Source: Silurus meridionalis (lineage: Eukaryota; Chordata; Actinopteri; Siluriformes; Siluridae). Taken from it: a DNA stretch of 64,000 bases. Below the pieces are notes generated by a model. That model was not told where the DNA came from and searched no databases. It saw only the letters and a list, made by a program, of their open reading frames with translations. The position numbers were made by a program, and so were the translations under genes. The stretch lies in assembly GCF_014805685.1 (NCBI RefSeq), contig NC_060899.1, positions 9,102,290-9,166,289 of the forward strand. Direction: 5' to 3'. Within the stretch, counting starts at the first letter, position 1. Each line of letters begins with the position of its first letter. Shown one piece after another: positions 45,050 to 58,700 of the stretch.

Positions 45050-47587
45050 CAAATAAATGAAACTCATGACAAAACAGTTTTCTACACATTAGTTTATTTC
45101 ATCCAGCTTGTCGACTAATGTATACATGTGCACCTATATCTTAATAAAGTATTTATCCTTTTAAACAGTTGAATTAATGAGATACAAATTTACAGTATAT
45201 AGCATTATGAAAATACTGGTCATTTCAGTACAAATCTATACCTTAGGATTTATCTAGCAAGCAAAATAATCATTGCTCATTATCAATAAGAAATGAATGG
45301 AGTTGACACATACAGAAAAATGAGAAACCCATTAGTCAATGGTCTCGGATTCTTTCAGGTGTCCTCCAAAAATGAAATAAATTCACAGTATGGAAAATAG
45401 CACGTTATCTTCAATCTAGATTATATAACAATTTAAAGTCTACAACAATAAGTGGCCCCAAACAGTATATGGAGACGATCCTCTATGAAAAGAAAGAAAA
45501 AAAAAAAGATACATGAAAGCTTAACACAAAAATAGAGATTAAAGATGACATGAGAATAGTCAGTGTGGTTACAATCCCGTGTTTTCTAGTTATTAAAAAA
45601 AATAAAATCAAATAAATTAACAGTTCTCTCAAATGCAATTTGATCTTGTTTTAATAAAGAACTTGAAATTATATGATGAGGACAAACCTGTCATACTACA
45701 TTATATGTACCATAGAAAGCCGCTGTAATGGCGAGTTTATTAAAGTGTCTAACGTGTGTAGGGAAGGAAGTGGTTAGAAAGCGTTCTGGTCACAGTCATC
45801 CAGTGTGTGTGGTTTTTTATTCTTGTCAAGTACAAGTGAGAAGGATAAAGCTACATGTTCTACAGTATGGATAAATGGACTATGGACCCAAAAACACTGG
45901 TTAAAAGTACATGAGGAACAGCAGTCTATCAAAATCTTAACACATTTAAGATGTATATGCAGTACATCTATTAATATAAAATGTAGTGTTTTCGCTATAT
46001 TGCCTTTGAACATACAAAAGGGCTGTCCATACAGGTCTAACGCAATAATGTTAACTTAAAGCAATGTATTTGAGTGGGAGTTTAAGTGTAATGTATTCTC
46101 ATTTACAGACATTTTCACACAAGCCAGACAGTGTCAAGAAGCATTAGAGGAAATGTACGTTGTTATTGTAGAGGTAAGAGAATTCTTGCCTTAGCAGTGC
46201 AACAGTTTTTTTTTTATGACAGAAGGTGCTTTTGTAAAGCATATTTTTATTAGATAAGAATTATGCAGCCAATGCCCACATCACACAGGCCTGTAATCCT
46301 CTACCCATGTTCATAGCTACACTGCTTCAGTTTTACAGAAAGACTAGGTGGTGATCTACTGTGGGTCAGAGCTCAATTCAAAGTTCATCCTTTGATAAGT
46401 CACGGCACGTCACCTGGAAAATAAAATGTTACAGAAGTGCCCCTTTTGTGGCTTGTATTCATGTACGACTTTTTGGTGGTGATGGTTTATGCTACTGTAT
46501 ATCTAATATCCTGCACTGGCTCTTATTTCAGGAGACAAACACACTCCTCATTCATGAAACACTTCACTTCAGAGTGCATGGTAAATCAGAGTGGGCGTGT
46601 ACATTATCTCCGATGCAGATCAACAATTAGTGTCATGCTCTGCCTTCATTTACATCATTAAGAAAAAACGCATCACATAAATCAGATTCAGGAGAGCAGG
46701 GAGAGAGCCCTTGTCATAAACATTAAGTGTAAAAAAAAAAAAAATTAAATATCTGCTATAAAAATATGATTTCTTGGGTCCTTGGCAATGATTAAAAGCA
46801 TTAACTGTGGCCCACTACAGGCCTTATAAATCTTCCAATCAATATAGGTAAAAGCGGATTTGATCGCACAGAAATTTTTTTTAGAAGCATCATAAATTTA
46901 GACAGTGTTCAATAAAAACATGACAAAGCACACCAGGAAGCAAATATGACTGCTGAACTAGCGTCACACAGGCCTCCGTATGCCTCTCCAAGATTAACAG
47001 TGTAACCACAGAGCATTTACTGTGCTATTCATAAAGCGCAAAAAGTCACTAAAATTTGTTTGTGGTTCAAATGCCGGAGTCACTCAGGTGAGGGTGTCAA
47101 AACAGATTGTCATCACTGATATTGCGTCTCAGAGAGTTCTCTCTGCGTAGTTCCAAAGGCAGGAAAAACCTGCAAACATGTGCAATTAAGTTCAGACTCA
47201 GCAAGTCAAATCCTTTACTTATTTTGCTCCCAAGCATTGAGGGAAGTGTGTAGGAGGCTGTCCAGCAGGAAAAAAAAAAGATGTGCACATATGGAGAAGT
47301 GCTGTGTTGTGGAGTTTTTGAAGCGCTTTTCCAGAAAGAAAGAAAAAAAAGGGATGCTCTTTGTGACAGAGTGAATTCAGGAATCTGAAAAGAGTACACA
47401 CATTCATTGCTGGTCCTATGGCACAAGAGACTGTGATATGTTTGTGTAAAATATATTGTATATTGTAATTATGAAAAATTGCCTGTATGTGGATAATGTG
47501 GTTAGGATAATTATTATATACTGCATATATATATACAGTATATCGAGTGTGTTTATCTCAGCCATGTGTCTATCGTCGATGTTGTCT
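45050..47587 (-). other. PARD6B: Probable PARD6B 3'UTR
   Basis: AT-rich sequence without transposon ends, directly after the stop. AATAAA on the minus strand occurs at 46246-46251, 45736-45741 and 45093-45098, so several 3' ends are possible. Long 3'UTRs are usual for PARD6B. Extent inferred. Confidence 0.4.
47097..47169 (-). other. Possible alternative terminal exon downstream of PARD6B
   Basis: After an acceptor-like TTTGCAG there is an open stretch reading FFLPLELRRENSLRRNISDD then NLF and stop. It looks more protein-like than its surroundings. No matching donor or homologue is recognised, so this is a weak candidate. Confidence 0.2.
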
Positions 47588-48465
47588 TTAGAGTGTGATC
47601 ACTGTGCCGTCCTCTTCCAGGCTCCGTGTCTGCACACCTCGTTCGGCGGCCCTCGGTGACCCTGTGCTTGTGCTGCTCATTATAGAAGGTTGAAAGGTCC
47701 CATTGGAATTTCGGAGGTCAAGGTGAGGCTTGTACCTGGGAAGGGTGGACATGCTGGCGCTTGCATCTGTCTCCGACCCTGGCGCAAGCCTGCTATGTCC
47801 ACCTGCCTCGATCACCAAGTCTTCATCATCCTCATCACTGTCCACTTCCTCAGAATGGAAATTCTGGATGATGTGTGCAGTTGTTGTTGCCATGGCACCG
47901 GGGGTCGTGTAGCTGTAGTAGCTGGCTCCGCTGTCGGAGGAACGACCCGAGCTGCCTGATGCTGCTCCACCGTTGTTGTGACGCACCACGTTGTTTCGCT
48001 GGTTAGCTGGCTTCACTGTTATAATGAGGTTGTGGCTGTTCGCGATCATCATGTCTGTGACCTGGTCCAGGGACTTCCCAGCCACCTCGATACCGTTCAC
48101 CTCAAGCACCTCGTCATTGACAGCAAGCAGGCCAGTGCTCTCGGCAAGGCCGCCGGGAACCAGACGCGAAATAAAGATGCCTGGTGCTTTTTCCAGGCCG
48201 TGCGGTGTGACGCGCACACTCGAGCCGTCTCGGATGTAAAAGCCCAGTGGCTTTTCCTGACCATGTTTGTAAAGCCGCACACGCCGGTGCGTCTCAGGCA
48301 ACACGTCCACATCAATAATAGAGGACACGGGACGGAAGTCTCGAGGAAGGCTGATGACTACTGCTGGCTTTTTCCTGGCTGCATCAGGTCGCAGGAGCAC
48401 TGCAGCAAGGGGAGGTTTCTTGCGTGTTAAAGAGTTGGTGCCAAATGTGGAATAGTCTGCCTCCT
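47588..48465 (-). CDS. PARD6B: PARD6B exon 3 (semi-CRIB, PDZ, C-terminal tail)
   Basis: 878 bp from [13 protein letters not shown] to the stop. [20 protein letters not shown] is the semi-CRIB that binds CDC42. The PDZ follows with carboxylate loop PLGFYI and [20 protein letters not shown]. After NQRNNVV comes a Gly/Ser and acidic tail ending [10 protein letters not shown]. Confidence 0.95.
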
Positions 48466-49266
48466 CTGCAGAAAGAGAATACACAAAAACAGAGCAAAAT
48501 CATTAGCTTAGAAAATAAAACCAACACATTTATGATCACATATGCCAAACAGGCATAACTTTATGGCTATCTGCCTAATTTTTTGTTGGTTCCACTTTTG
48601 GGGCCAAAACAGTCCTGACTCATAGAGCATTAACACCATTAACAAATTAAGCTACAGTAGCTTGCCCATGACTGTGTCGCCGGTTCACCACTGTTTCCTC
48701 CACCACTTTAAAAGAGCTGCAGTTTGGAGGTGCTCTGACCCATTCGTCTAGCCATCACAATTTGGCCCTTGTCAAACTCTCTGAAATCCTTATGCTTGTC
48801 TATTTTTCCTGCTTCTAACACACTAATTTTGAGGACAAAATGTTCACTTGCTAACTATCACACCTTCTAACAGGTGGCATGATAAGAGATAATCAGTGTT
48901 ATTCCCTTCACCGGTCATAATGTTATACATTTTCTTCCTACTGCCAACTTATAAAAAATCTAATCTTATTTGTTCTTTCTTACCACATTATCTGTGTAAA
49001 GCTGCTTTGAGATAATGTCGATAATGACATTAGAAGCGCTATACAAATAAAAATGAATCTAATTGAAAATTATTGTTATGCCTGATTGGTGTACAGTTTA
49101 ATAACACTGACCATGACAGCTTCATTACAAAGCTTTTTCCCAGCAGAAATCTTAAAGCATGATTACAGATATTCCTTTCCTTCAGTGTAACAGATTTAAA
49201 AATATATATATATTTGTAGACATTAACATTCTCGATAGACAGTCATCTAAATCACTCTCTCTCTCA

Positions 49267-49346
<80 letters not shown>

Positions 49347-51888
49347 ATTTTATGCATGTATTAATACTATAAATCTGACAGTGTATAGCTTCCCCTTCCT
49401 CAGCTAACTCTCTTCAATATGCACAGGCCTAACAGCTCTAGACTTAAAACTCCATTCCCACAGAACCACTGTAAGAGAAAACCTTATGGGGATCCCAGGG
49501 AGAAAAAAATGCCTGCCTCGTTAGTTTCGCCACTGATCTGAAGTTTAATCTACTGTAAAACCAAGGCCAAGACTCCTGTCCCCCTCCCTCTTTTTCACTG
49601 TGTCTCCTGTGTTCCTTCTTTCTTTTCCTCTGTCAGCAGCCGCCTGCAAATTCCACAGAGGCTTACTCACACGGCAGTGCTCATACACTCTTACCTTTGT
49701 GAACAAACCTACTTAGGATCAAAGTACTACAGTAGTTGCATGAGAAGAGAGAACAGGAGGGTAAAAATAAAGCAAGGAATAACAGAAAAGGGTCACAAAT
49801 GTTGATGGTTGAAAAACACCAAAAAATGGCAGTCAAACATTATCACGACTGTCCCAAGTAAATGGGAATGGTTAATCTATGCTTCTAATCATTAACTTGG
49901 GAAGCATTTGTGCACCTGTTGTGCCTCTATTGCTCCCTGTCCTTCACATGAACCAAAAACAAACAAACAAAATCTCACCCTGCTTTTTCCAATATGCAGA
50001 AAAATGTAACTAACACTATAGTGAAAGATAATGGCATTTGGGGACAACAAAGCACAAAGCAGAACCGCTAAAACCTCTGCTTTATACACACATGTACATC
50101 TCTACCTATGTATTCCTTCTGAGATATACTGTAATTCTCGTAAAGATTAAGTAACTGTTAAACAGCATGAACTACAGTACTGTTTAATCAAAGGATAGCA
50201 AAGAACCAATTAATTCCAGTGCCCAAAAGTAAATATATCCCAAATAAGCACACATACACAAGTGCACACAAAGGATTAATTGTCTACAGAGTGCAATGGT
50301 CTCTTTTCAATTCCCACGAGATAAAAGAAAATGATTTGGACCTGTTCTTTGTTTTCACCTGAATTTATAATCACCTACCGAGCTACATTTCATAATACCT
50401 TCAGGCATGATCCTAAAGCTTTTGCTCACGTACAATGAGTTGATATGAACAGTCGTTTCTAATGCATGCAGGCACATGCAGAGTGTGCTCAGTCTGTGCA
50501 GTCAAGCAGAGCACTTTCATCGTTCTTTTATCACGTCACTCCAACTCTCCCTCTTTTCCCATATTATCACTGGGGCTAGGGCTGATGCTAAAGGACAGGA
50601 GCACTTCTACATCTCCATAATACGCACACTGAGATACATTTCACTCGGTTGAATGCTCACCACACGTTGCTTGTCTAATCAATAGAAAGAGGAAAGAAAT
50701 CAATAGGCACAAACTGAGTAAGGCCAAGGCCAGAGAGCTATACAAGGTAAGGAAAAGTCGATTTTCCCATGGCCCAATTAGTGGGGAAAAAACTGCAAAT
50801 ATATTGGTACAGTATGTAAGCCAACTAACTATACCGGGTACTTGGGACGAAAATTATGCATGGCAATGTTTCTTCAAAGAACGGCATTGCTGTATAGTAA
50901 GTGAAATGCTACAGATTATCTGTATTAATAACTTAGTCCTAGTCTAAATATACAAAACACTGTCTGGCGTGGCACTCGGAGCAAAACTACAACAATTCTG
51001 ATCTATTCACTGACCTCAGAACAGGAAGCAGTGTCTGAGCAGTTGGTCAACAGAGGCCATGTGTGTCAGTGTGTGAGAATAGGGCCTCACATCAATGAAA
51101 TAAAACACCGCTGTCACAACTAGCTATCCTCTTACACAAAGTGAAGGAAACTCTCAGAATCAGGTGTTTGTTGATGTGCATGCATTGATTTAGGATTCAC
51201 TAGGTCTCTAATCAATACTGCTTTTTTTTATTTTTTATTGTGGAATAATATATGGTGTTCCTAACTGCCTCAGATTCACAGGCAGCATATTTATAGCATT
51301 TCATGTAAAGAATCCTGTGAACTTTTATATACTTTGCAAAAATAACGTTCAATTTAATTTTTTTCCCCTGAATGAATGGCTCTGTGCACCAGCCTGCCAC
51401 AGCCTGAGACACGGCCTCACTTCATCCAATATTCAGCAGTTCTGTTGCAGGCCATATGACAGATGTGATGGCTCATGTCTCGCATTACTGAATGGCTCCC
51501 TTCAAGGCATTTGGTGTGAAGCTGCTTTACAATGCTGTGTTTACTATCTAACCAGCCAGGGTGCTTTGTTAGACAGCCTTACACTGACCGTCTCTGAAAG
51601 GCATCCTGTTTCTTTAAGGTACTCGGGCCGTGTATGTCCCACGTGGTTGGTGTGTGCCACTGTGTTCCAGTTACGGAGGGGTGGAGGGGGGCATAATGAG
51701 TGCCTCTTAAGGACCAGAGAAAGAGTGGGTGAGCGAGAAGGGGAGTGGGGGTAAATCCTTTCAATCGGGGGAAAAGAAAAAAAAAAAAAACCTTAGGTGT
51801 TGCTATTCTGGGCCCATTCTGCACATACCTTGGTGGCACTGCCTGGATAAAGTACACCTTCAACTGATAACACACAAGTAGCAGAGGG

Positions 51889-51943
<55 letters not shown>

Positions 51944-52663
51944 AAACGAATACATTAAGCTAAAAGAGTAAAAGCAGAAGAGAAAGTTAAATTTAGGATT
52001 AAGTGATGTGAAAAAAAGCACAGAAATAACTATTAACACACAGACTTGTATGATGGTTACTCTATCTAAAGGTCAAATTCTCGGGAAGGTCACGTTTAAC
52101 ATTTATGGGTGGAGTCTCCAGTATCAGTCAAATAAAGCGCTGAACAAATTTCTTGGATGCTGGATATAACTTTTAACAATCTTAAACTATCAATAAACAG
52201 ATGAAATAGATGCTGTTTTCCAAAAATGTAATTTTTTTTTTTTAGCAGTTTTGTGAAGACTGCTACTCTTTTGTTTTACACAAAATTTCATCCAAGCTCC
52301 AAACAAGTCTCTTAATACTATGAAGGCAAACATGTCGGAATGTGACCGTGACAATGATCATTGCACCAGTTTAGGTGAAGCCTGTGTGTTACACTATTTA
52401 TCATGCTAAATGTCATAATAAGTAAATGACAGCTATTAATATTTATTTTATCTGGAGGGAATTAAACATAAGAGGAAGAAATTGAGTAGACGATGTTTGA
52501 GACTCCTGACAGGTGCTGCATCACATTCAATATGGCAGTGAAAAAGTCTCTCTGGCTTGATGCTGACAATCATCCTTTGACAACTCTTTGGTCTCGTCCA
52601 TGGTGGTGGTGAGGTTTGAATGAAAGAGGTTGATTCTGTGACTGGTGTCTTTTACTTACACAC

Positions 52664-52723
<60 letters not shown>

Positions 52724-55700
52724 GTTGATATTTTCCTAAAGGAACAAAACTAATTTGTGTGTGGGAATCAGAATTCATGCTAATTTGGTACGAGATAAAA
52801 TACTTCTTTCATTCGGCCAAATACAAATTCATCTATAACCTTTCTTTTATGTTTTTTATGGATCTTTTAAAATATTCGGTCTCTCTCTGTTAAAATAAAC
52901 CAACTATAAAAATTTCATTTCTTTGTAAGCAGCACAGGTAAACCAGCAGGGGATCAAATAATTATTTCCCCCACTGTATCTTAAGGAGTTCACTTTGTGC
53001 ACAGGGGCATAATCATGTTGGAACAGGTTTGGGTCTCCTAGTTCAATCAAAGGAAAAATTTTCCAAAAGACATCCTATCAATCTTTGTGGTAACAGTTTG
53101 GGGAAGAAGCACATATGGCTAAAAAAGTAAGGTGCCCCAGTACTTTTGTCCATATAGCATATATGTGTTAACATATATATGTTAATTTCACTTCGGTATT
53201 ATTAAGGGCATGATCTTTCGAGGGCTGTAACGAGGGCTGTGTTTTCTTGAAGTAATTCGAGGAAAAAAAAATTCATCTTCGTTTAATCCATTTAACGAAA
53301 CACGGAACACTGTGTTTACCATGGACCATTATTATTGATGCACCACCCGCTAAACTCTGGAGCCCTCTGGACAGCTAAACACAGAAGACGCTGCAGAATG
53401 AAAAAAATGGAGGGACAAAGAGAAAACAGAGAGAACTAAAACATAAGGAAAACACAAAACAGTGCAGTTACCGTTTTTAAAGTCATTTGAAATAGATTTT
53501 TATATTTGTATTTATATACAGCGAGTTTAAAAAGTCCCCCCGCAGTGGCCACTTGTTCATTTTAAGAGCCCTGTCTTGTTTTCTCTCATTTAGTATTGCT
53601 CTTTAATAAAGAAAAGTACTTCCTTTATCTGATTACTCGATTATTCGATTAAATAATTGTTGGAATACTCAATTGCTAAAATAAAAGTTCAATAAAAGTT
53701 TATTAAATAGCAAAAAAGATAATTCATTATAAATCGTTAGATCAGTGTTTCATTTGTGAGGTGCAGAGAAGCTGAGGACAACCTGGGTTAATTTGTTCAT
53801 GTGTTATTAATGATGCGTATGCTGTCTGCATTCAGAGTGATCAAACCTTCATACATCATTAGCTTGATTTACGTCAAGCTGTGGTGCTATTGTACCGAGT
53901 ATTGTTAGAAAAACAAGGCCAGGAAACTGTTGCAGATCTTTGTGGGGCACAGAATACAAAGAGACGTCCTAATCTCTTTATTTGGGTTAAGATGAGTGCG
54001 TGTGTGTGTGTTTTTAATAAAAGTAAGAGTAGGAGTTCACAGGGGAGTCCTTCCTCATGTAGCCTGCCATTTCTGATGTAAGCCTACATCTACTGTGAAT
54101 TTGCTGACAATAGTCATCTCTATGACACCCTCTCCTCTATATCCCTCCCTCCTCTTCCTCCTCCTCCTCTTCTCTCTCTCTCTCACCCTCCACTGTTCTC
54201 TTTCTATGGCATTCGTTCTCTCATTCCACGTTTATTGTCCCACTCCTGCAAGCTCTCTCATAGAATATCTGGCTTGTTCCAACTCTAAGTTGTTCAGCTG
54301 AGGCTGCTGGGTTAAAGCCGGTGCACAGAATTACATTCCTGCATCCAGGAGAGCTGCTGCAGCTTGCCGAAGTTGGGAACGAGGCGACAAGGAATACAAA
54401 CTTCTTGGAATAAGCTATAGTTGGAAACACTGTTATTGAGGATCCTAAACAATGATCTGCCTGGGCACACGCTGCTGACTTGCTCTGTCTAACTGAAAGA
54501 CAGATGTCTATGGATTACATTTTATTCATTAAAAACAGTAATCACACAGAAAACGATGCATAACAGCAAGACTGGCTCTCCCTTACACACACACACACAG
54601 GAGATGGTTGACAAATTAATAGGAAAACAGCTTGTTTACATCCTGCACTGAAGAAAAGTATTTTCTGCTTTTATGTATTTTTTTTTTACATACAGTATTA
54701 AAATATCGTGATCACTGAATGTGTTCGAAATACCAAAATCTTCAGCCTTATTCACTAATGTCTACAATACTTAAACCACTTTTTATATGGAAATACAGCC
54801 AGCTCAGATTTCACTTTTACGTAGATGTTCGATCTTTTCCTCTATCCATCTTGATCCAAATGGAGGTCAACTGGACCTGCTTAAGATTATACACACCCCA
54901 GAACCATGTCTGAAAGCATGCACAAACAGATAGATGATAAACTGGATTCAGGGACAGATGAATGTGATTTTCTCTCAATGGCCGTTCTTTGCTGTAATAT
55001 GTGATTCATTGCCGAAATAATCAAAAATATTTAAAATACTGGGCTTGCAGACCATACTTCATGCTAGTCGGGGTAGTTTCAGTAGTGACTGAACCCCAGA
55101 ACTGTTTAGTGGAGGGGGGGAAAAAAAAAAAAAAAACCACAAAGAAAGAAATAAGTACACTAGACTTAATTGGAAGAATATTTGTTTAAATGTTTCACTA
55201 TAATCAATCATTTATACACCGCAGTTCAACTTTCTTCATGCTATAAGTATAATGTGTTTGGCAGACAAAATATAGAGAAACAACAAATGTTAAGTTTTAC
55301 TGAATGCCAGCAGGTAAAAAAGAAACGTGTCAAAGTGGATGAGCACTGCTATTTACAGTATCGCCTAAAGGTTATCGGAAAATGATTGATGATTTTACGG
55401 CTGCTGCTATCGATTATTTTAATAATCGAATATTCTTATGATCATTGCATCGATTAATCGGATAAGAAGTACTTCTTTATTAAAGAACAATACTAAATAA
55501 GAGGAAAAAAAAGACAAAATGAACAAGTAATTTTCTTTCTTTCTTTTTTTTTTTTTTTACATTTTAATTGCTGAAATTGTAACAAGTATTCCGGTGAAAA
55601 CTACATCTATTTAGTGCATTTAATTGCCATATCAATTCAAAATGCAAATACAGTGCGCTCAAAGTCCCTCTGCAAGTGGCTGTGTAGAGTAGGTTATATG

Positions 55701-58700
55701 AAACTATTTGTTTAATGGAACTCAATTCTTCTCACTCATATTTATGTATTAAAGTATCGTCATGTGGTTTTCTTGTCTCTGGAAAAGCTGCATTAAATTT
55801 TCCACGCACTAAATCCATGTATTTATCACCAGCTTTAAAAACATGGGGAGGGACTCTTTTAATGCAATCTATAAATACAGATATAAAAATCTATTTCAAC
55901 TTACTTAAACATAAAGAATAGACCGTACAGTGCGGTTACCATTTTTAAAGTTTGAAATGATCACAAACTTTGGAAACTCTCTGGTGTTATCTTTGGCCTG
56001 AATCTGCCCCTCGCTGTTTTCTCCCAGTCCCTCCATTTTTTCATTCATGCTTCTGTGTTTAGCTGTCCAAAGGGCTCCAGAGTTTAGCGTGCGGTGCATC
56101 AGTAATAATGGTCCGTGGGAAACAAAGTGCTCCGTGCTTTCTTAAATTGACAGCTCAAATGAAGCATTGGGGCAATATAATCTGCCTCGTTGAATTTTTG
56201 CAATCGAATTACTTGAGTTATTCAAGGAATGGTTACAACCCTAATTATTTTTAAACAATTTCCCTATGGGATCAATAAAGTATTCTGATTGCCACTCTTT
56301 TATCCCACAGGCTTTTTAATCCTAATCAAGTGCCCAGGCATAGACCTAAGAATAATGTGTCACAATGTCAGATCTGTACTTCTGAAATATCACGTCTTTA
56401 CATGCACTTTCTCAAATTTCACATTTCATGACTTGGACATCGTAATCACTTGGGTAGACGACTTGCATGCGGAGGAATTCTTTTATTGTTAGCAGAAATA
56501 AAATAGACGATTAGGCAGACAAGTTTTTAACATGAATTTTGCAAACCAGTGGATGGTGTCATATTTCTCACCACTAATATTCTCAGTACAACTTCAGTTC
56601 CCAAATGCCAATGGGAAATGTAGTGACCGTACTTCATGCGCCCCTGATTGTCACAATTTATTCTGAAGGCTTCCTTTTCTCCCTGAAATCGCTGTATGGT
56701 TTATGCCTTGTACTCATATGTCTGATGGGCTGTGCTGTCCTGTCCAATCTAGCCAGTGTACATGAAGAGCAGCTGGCCACATTCCAAACAGCACAACCCC
56801 CTCTACTCCCTTTTCTTTAACAAATCGTGGCACTCGCTTTACTTTCTTGGAACTGGCCTTCTCCGTTTATCACGCACTTCATGTATGCACATTTCTTCCT
56901 ACTTTACATACACAGGTTTGGGTATGATGACGTAATACAATTACACGGGCAGAGGACAACCTATGTACTCAAGAGTCTGTACTCATACTTTCACCCTCCT
57001 GTTCAAGGAAAACCTAATCACCAAACTGAAACTAAAATATTGTACGTCACAAGTATCGCTGTACTTGGGAGCACACCCTCAATTGCTCAAACTCAACCAC
57101 CTTGCATGATGAATGGAAAACAAACTCCCTGTTTCACCAGAGAAAAGGGGAGGCTGTTTTACAGAACGCATTCTTTTAAAAGAGGAAACTCCAGCCTGCC
57201 AACTGTATAACAATAAAATATTTTACTCCAATAAAAGGAAGTCTGAATGTGACACTATTGAACTCTGAACTGAAATAATTCCTGCCTGAAAGAATGTCGG
57301 GCCATAAAACACACCTTAGAGAAATGAACCTTGCTATAAAGCAGAGAACTTCCAGCTAAGATAAGAAAACTTCTGTCTGAGATGTAAGGCCGTCCTTTAA
57401 AAGCCCACTCACAGTGCTATGTTAATCACTGCTGCAACATGATCCGTGCTGCATTTGAATCGATCTAGACAAGGAGATCAGTGGTTTGAGTCGGTGAGGT
57501 GCTTTGAATGGAACCATACAGAAAATAGCAACAGTTTCGGGTTACAATAATGAGGATATTATTAGCCTAGAATGCATTTAGTGTCTTCATCCTCAGCTGA
57601 GGAGATGAACAAAATGTATTGAATACCTGGTTAAAATGCTAAAAGTCTAAATAATCACAAAATGGGGCACAGTAACTGTAAAGTTGTGATTATTAATGAG
57701 CAGCTCTAAACCAAACATGAGATTATTAAACCCATTTTATAGTAATATTTTGCTTTTAATCTTATTTATAAACAAAAATCTTTTACTAGGGACTATATTA
57801 CATTCTTTTTCACACCCCCATTATCTTTTTGAAGTTTTTACTCTCAGTAAAAGAAAAAGATTTGAAAGGTGACAGCACTTCGAATGAATGACTCTTAGTA
57901 CAAAGAAAAAAAAGAGCTCAGATTAAATGGCACACATAGAACAGTCATGGCATGTGAAGGTCTCACATGACCACCTCAATGACTGGCTTATACTACCAAG
58001 GCCATAGAACCATATGTCTATCCACTCATTACTTTGTAAATGCTTTATCCTGGTCAGGGTTGCAGTGGTTCTCGAGCTGATCCTGAATTCAGGCATCAAG
58101 TGGTAATAAGCTTTAAACCGGACCCATCATGCACACATACACACATTCATTTTACAACGTGGGGAAGTTCGAACAATTGCTCCAGCTACTGGTATGTTTT
58201 TGGGAGAAAACCAGTGAACCCAGATCAATCCCATATAAGAAAAACAAACAAAAAAACTCCACACAAAGAGCCATACAAGCTTTAGAGCTGTGACCACTAG
58301 CCTGCCCCACTATAAAAACTAATGTTTAACAAAGACATAACATGATTTACACATAGTAAGAAGTTTGAAGAGAAATCTTTAAGTAAAAGTAGATCAGATC
58401 AGTCATTATACTTTTTTTGTACTTAAGATGTCGAATACAACAAGAAAACAAAGTTACAGCAAAATGTTATAGCAAATAATCTCATTATAAATCCAGATAA
58501 ATGTATCCTTAAATGAATGCAACAGAACATGATAAGGGTTAAGTTTGATTACACTAATGACAGCACAGTGCTTGAGTGTTTCACTGGATCAGCAGATGAG
58601 TTTAAGAAAAGCAGTGAGGGATGGAAAGGGGAGGAGAGGACGATAGCTCATTTCCTACACTCATTTATAAGTTAATTAAAGAAACTGGCAGAAGGTCTGC

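Larger units (their letters stand above)
40791..45050. other. Intergenic region between ARFGEF2 and PARD6B
   Basis: No conserved coding exon seen. It contains LINE 3' remnants (41850-42310, 43045-43155), a MITE remnant (43628-43930) and an inverted RTE tail (44694-44815). The upstream E-box at 40967-40972 lies here. Confidence 0.55.

Noticed and set aside
47978..48430. 150-codon open frame on the plus strand opposite PARD6B exon 3
   Set aside because: It is the antisense shadow of a GC-rich conserved exon; the minus-strand PARD6B frame explains the sequence.
51317..51754. 145-codon plus-strand open frame in PARD6B intron 2
   Set aside because: No domain, no homology recognised and no splice or promoter context; treated as chance.
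56827..57210. 127-codon plus-strand open frame in PARD6B intron 2
   Set aside because: Low-complexity mix of residues without recognisable family features; no supporting signals.
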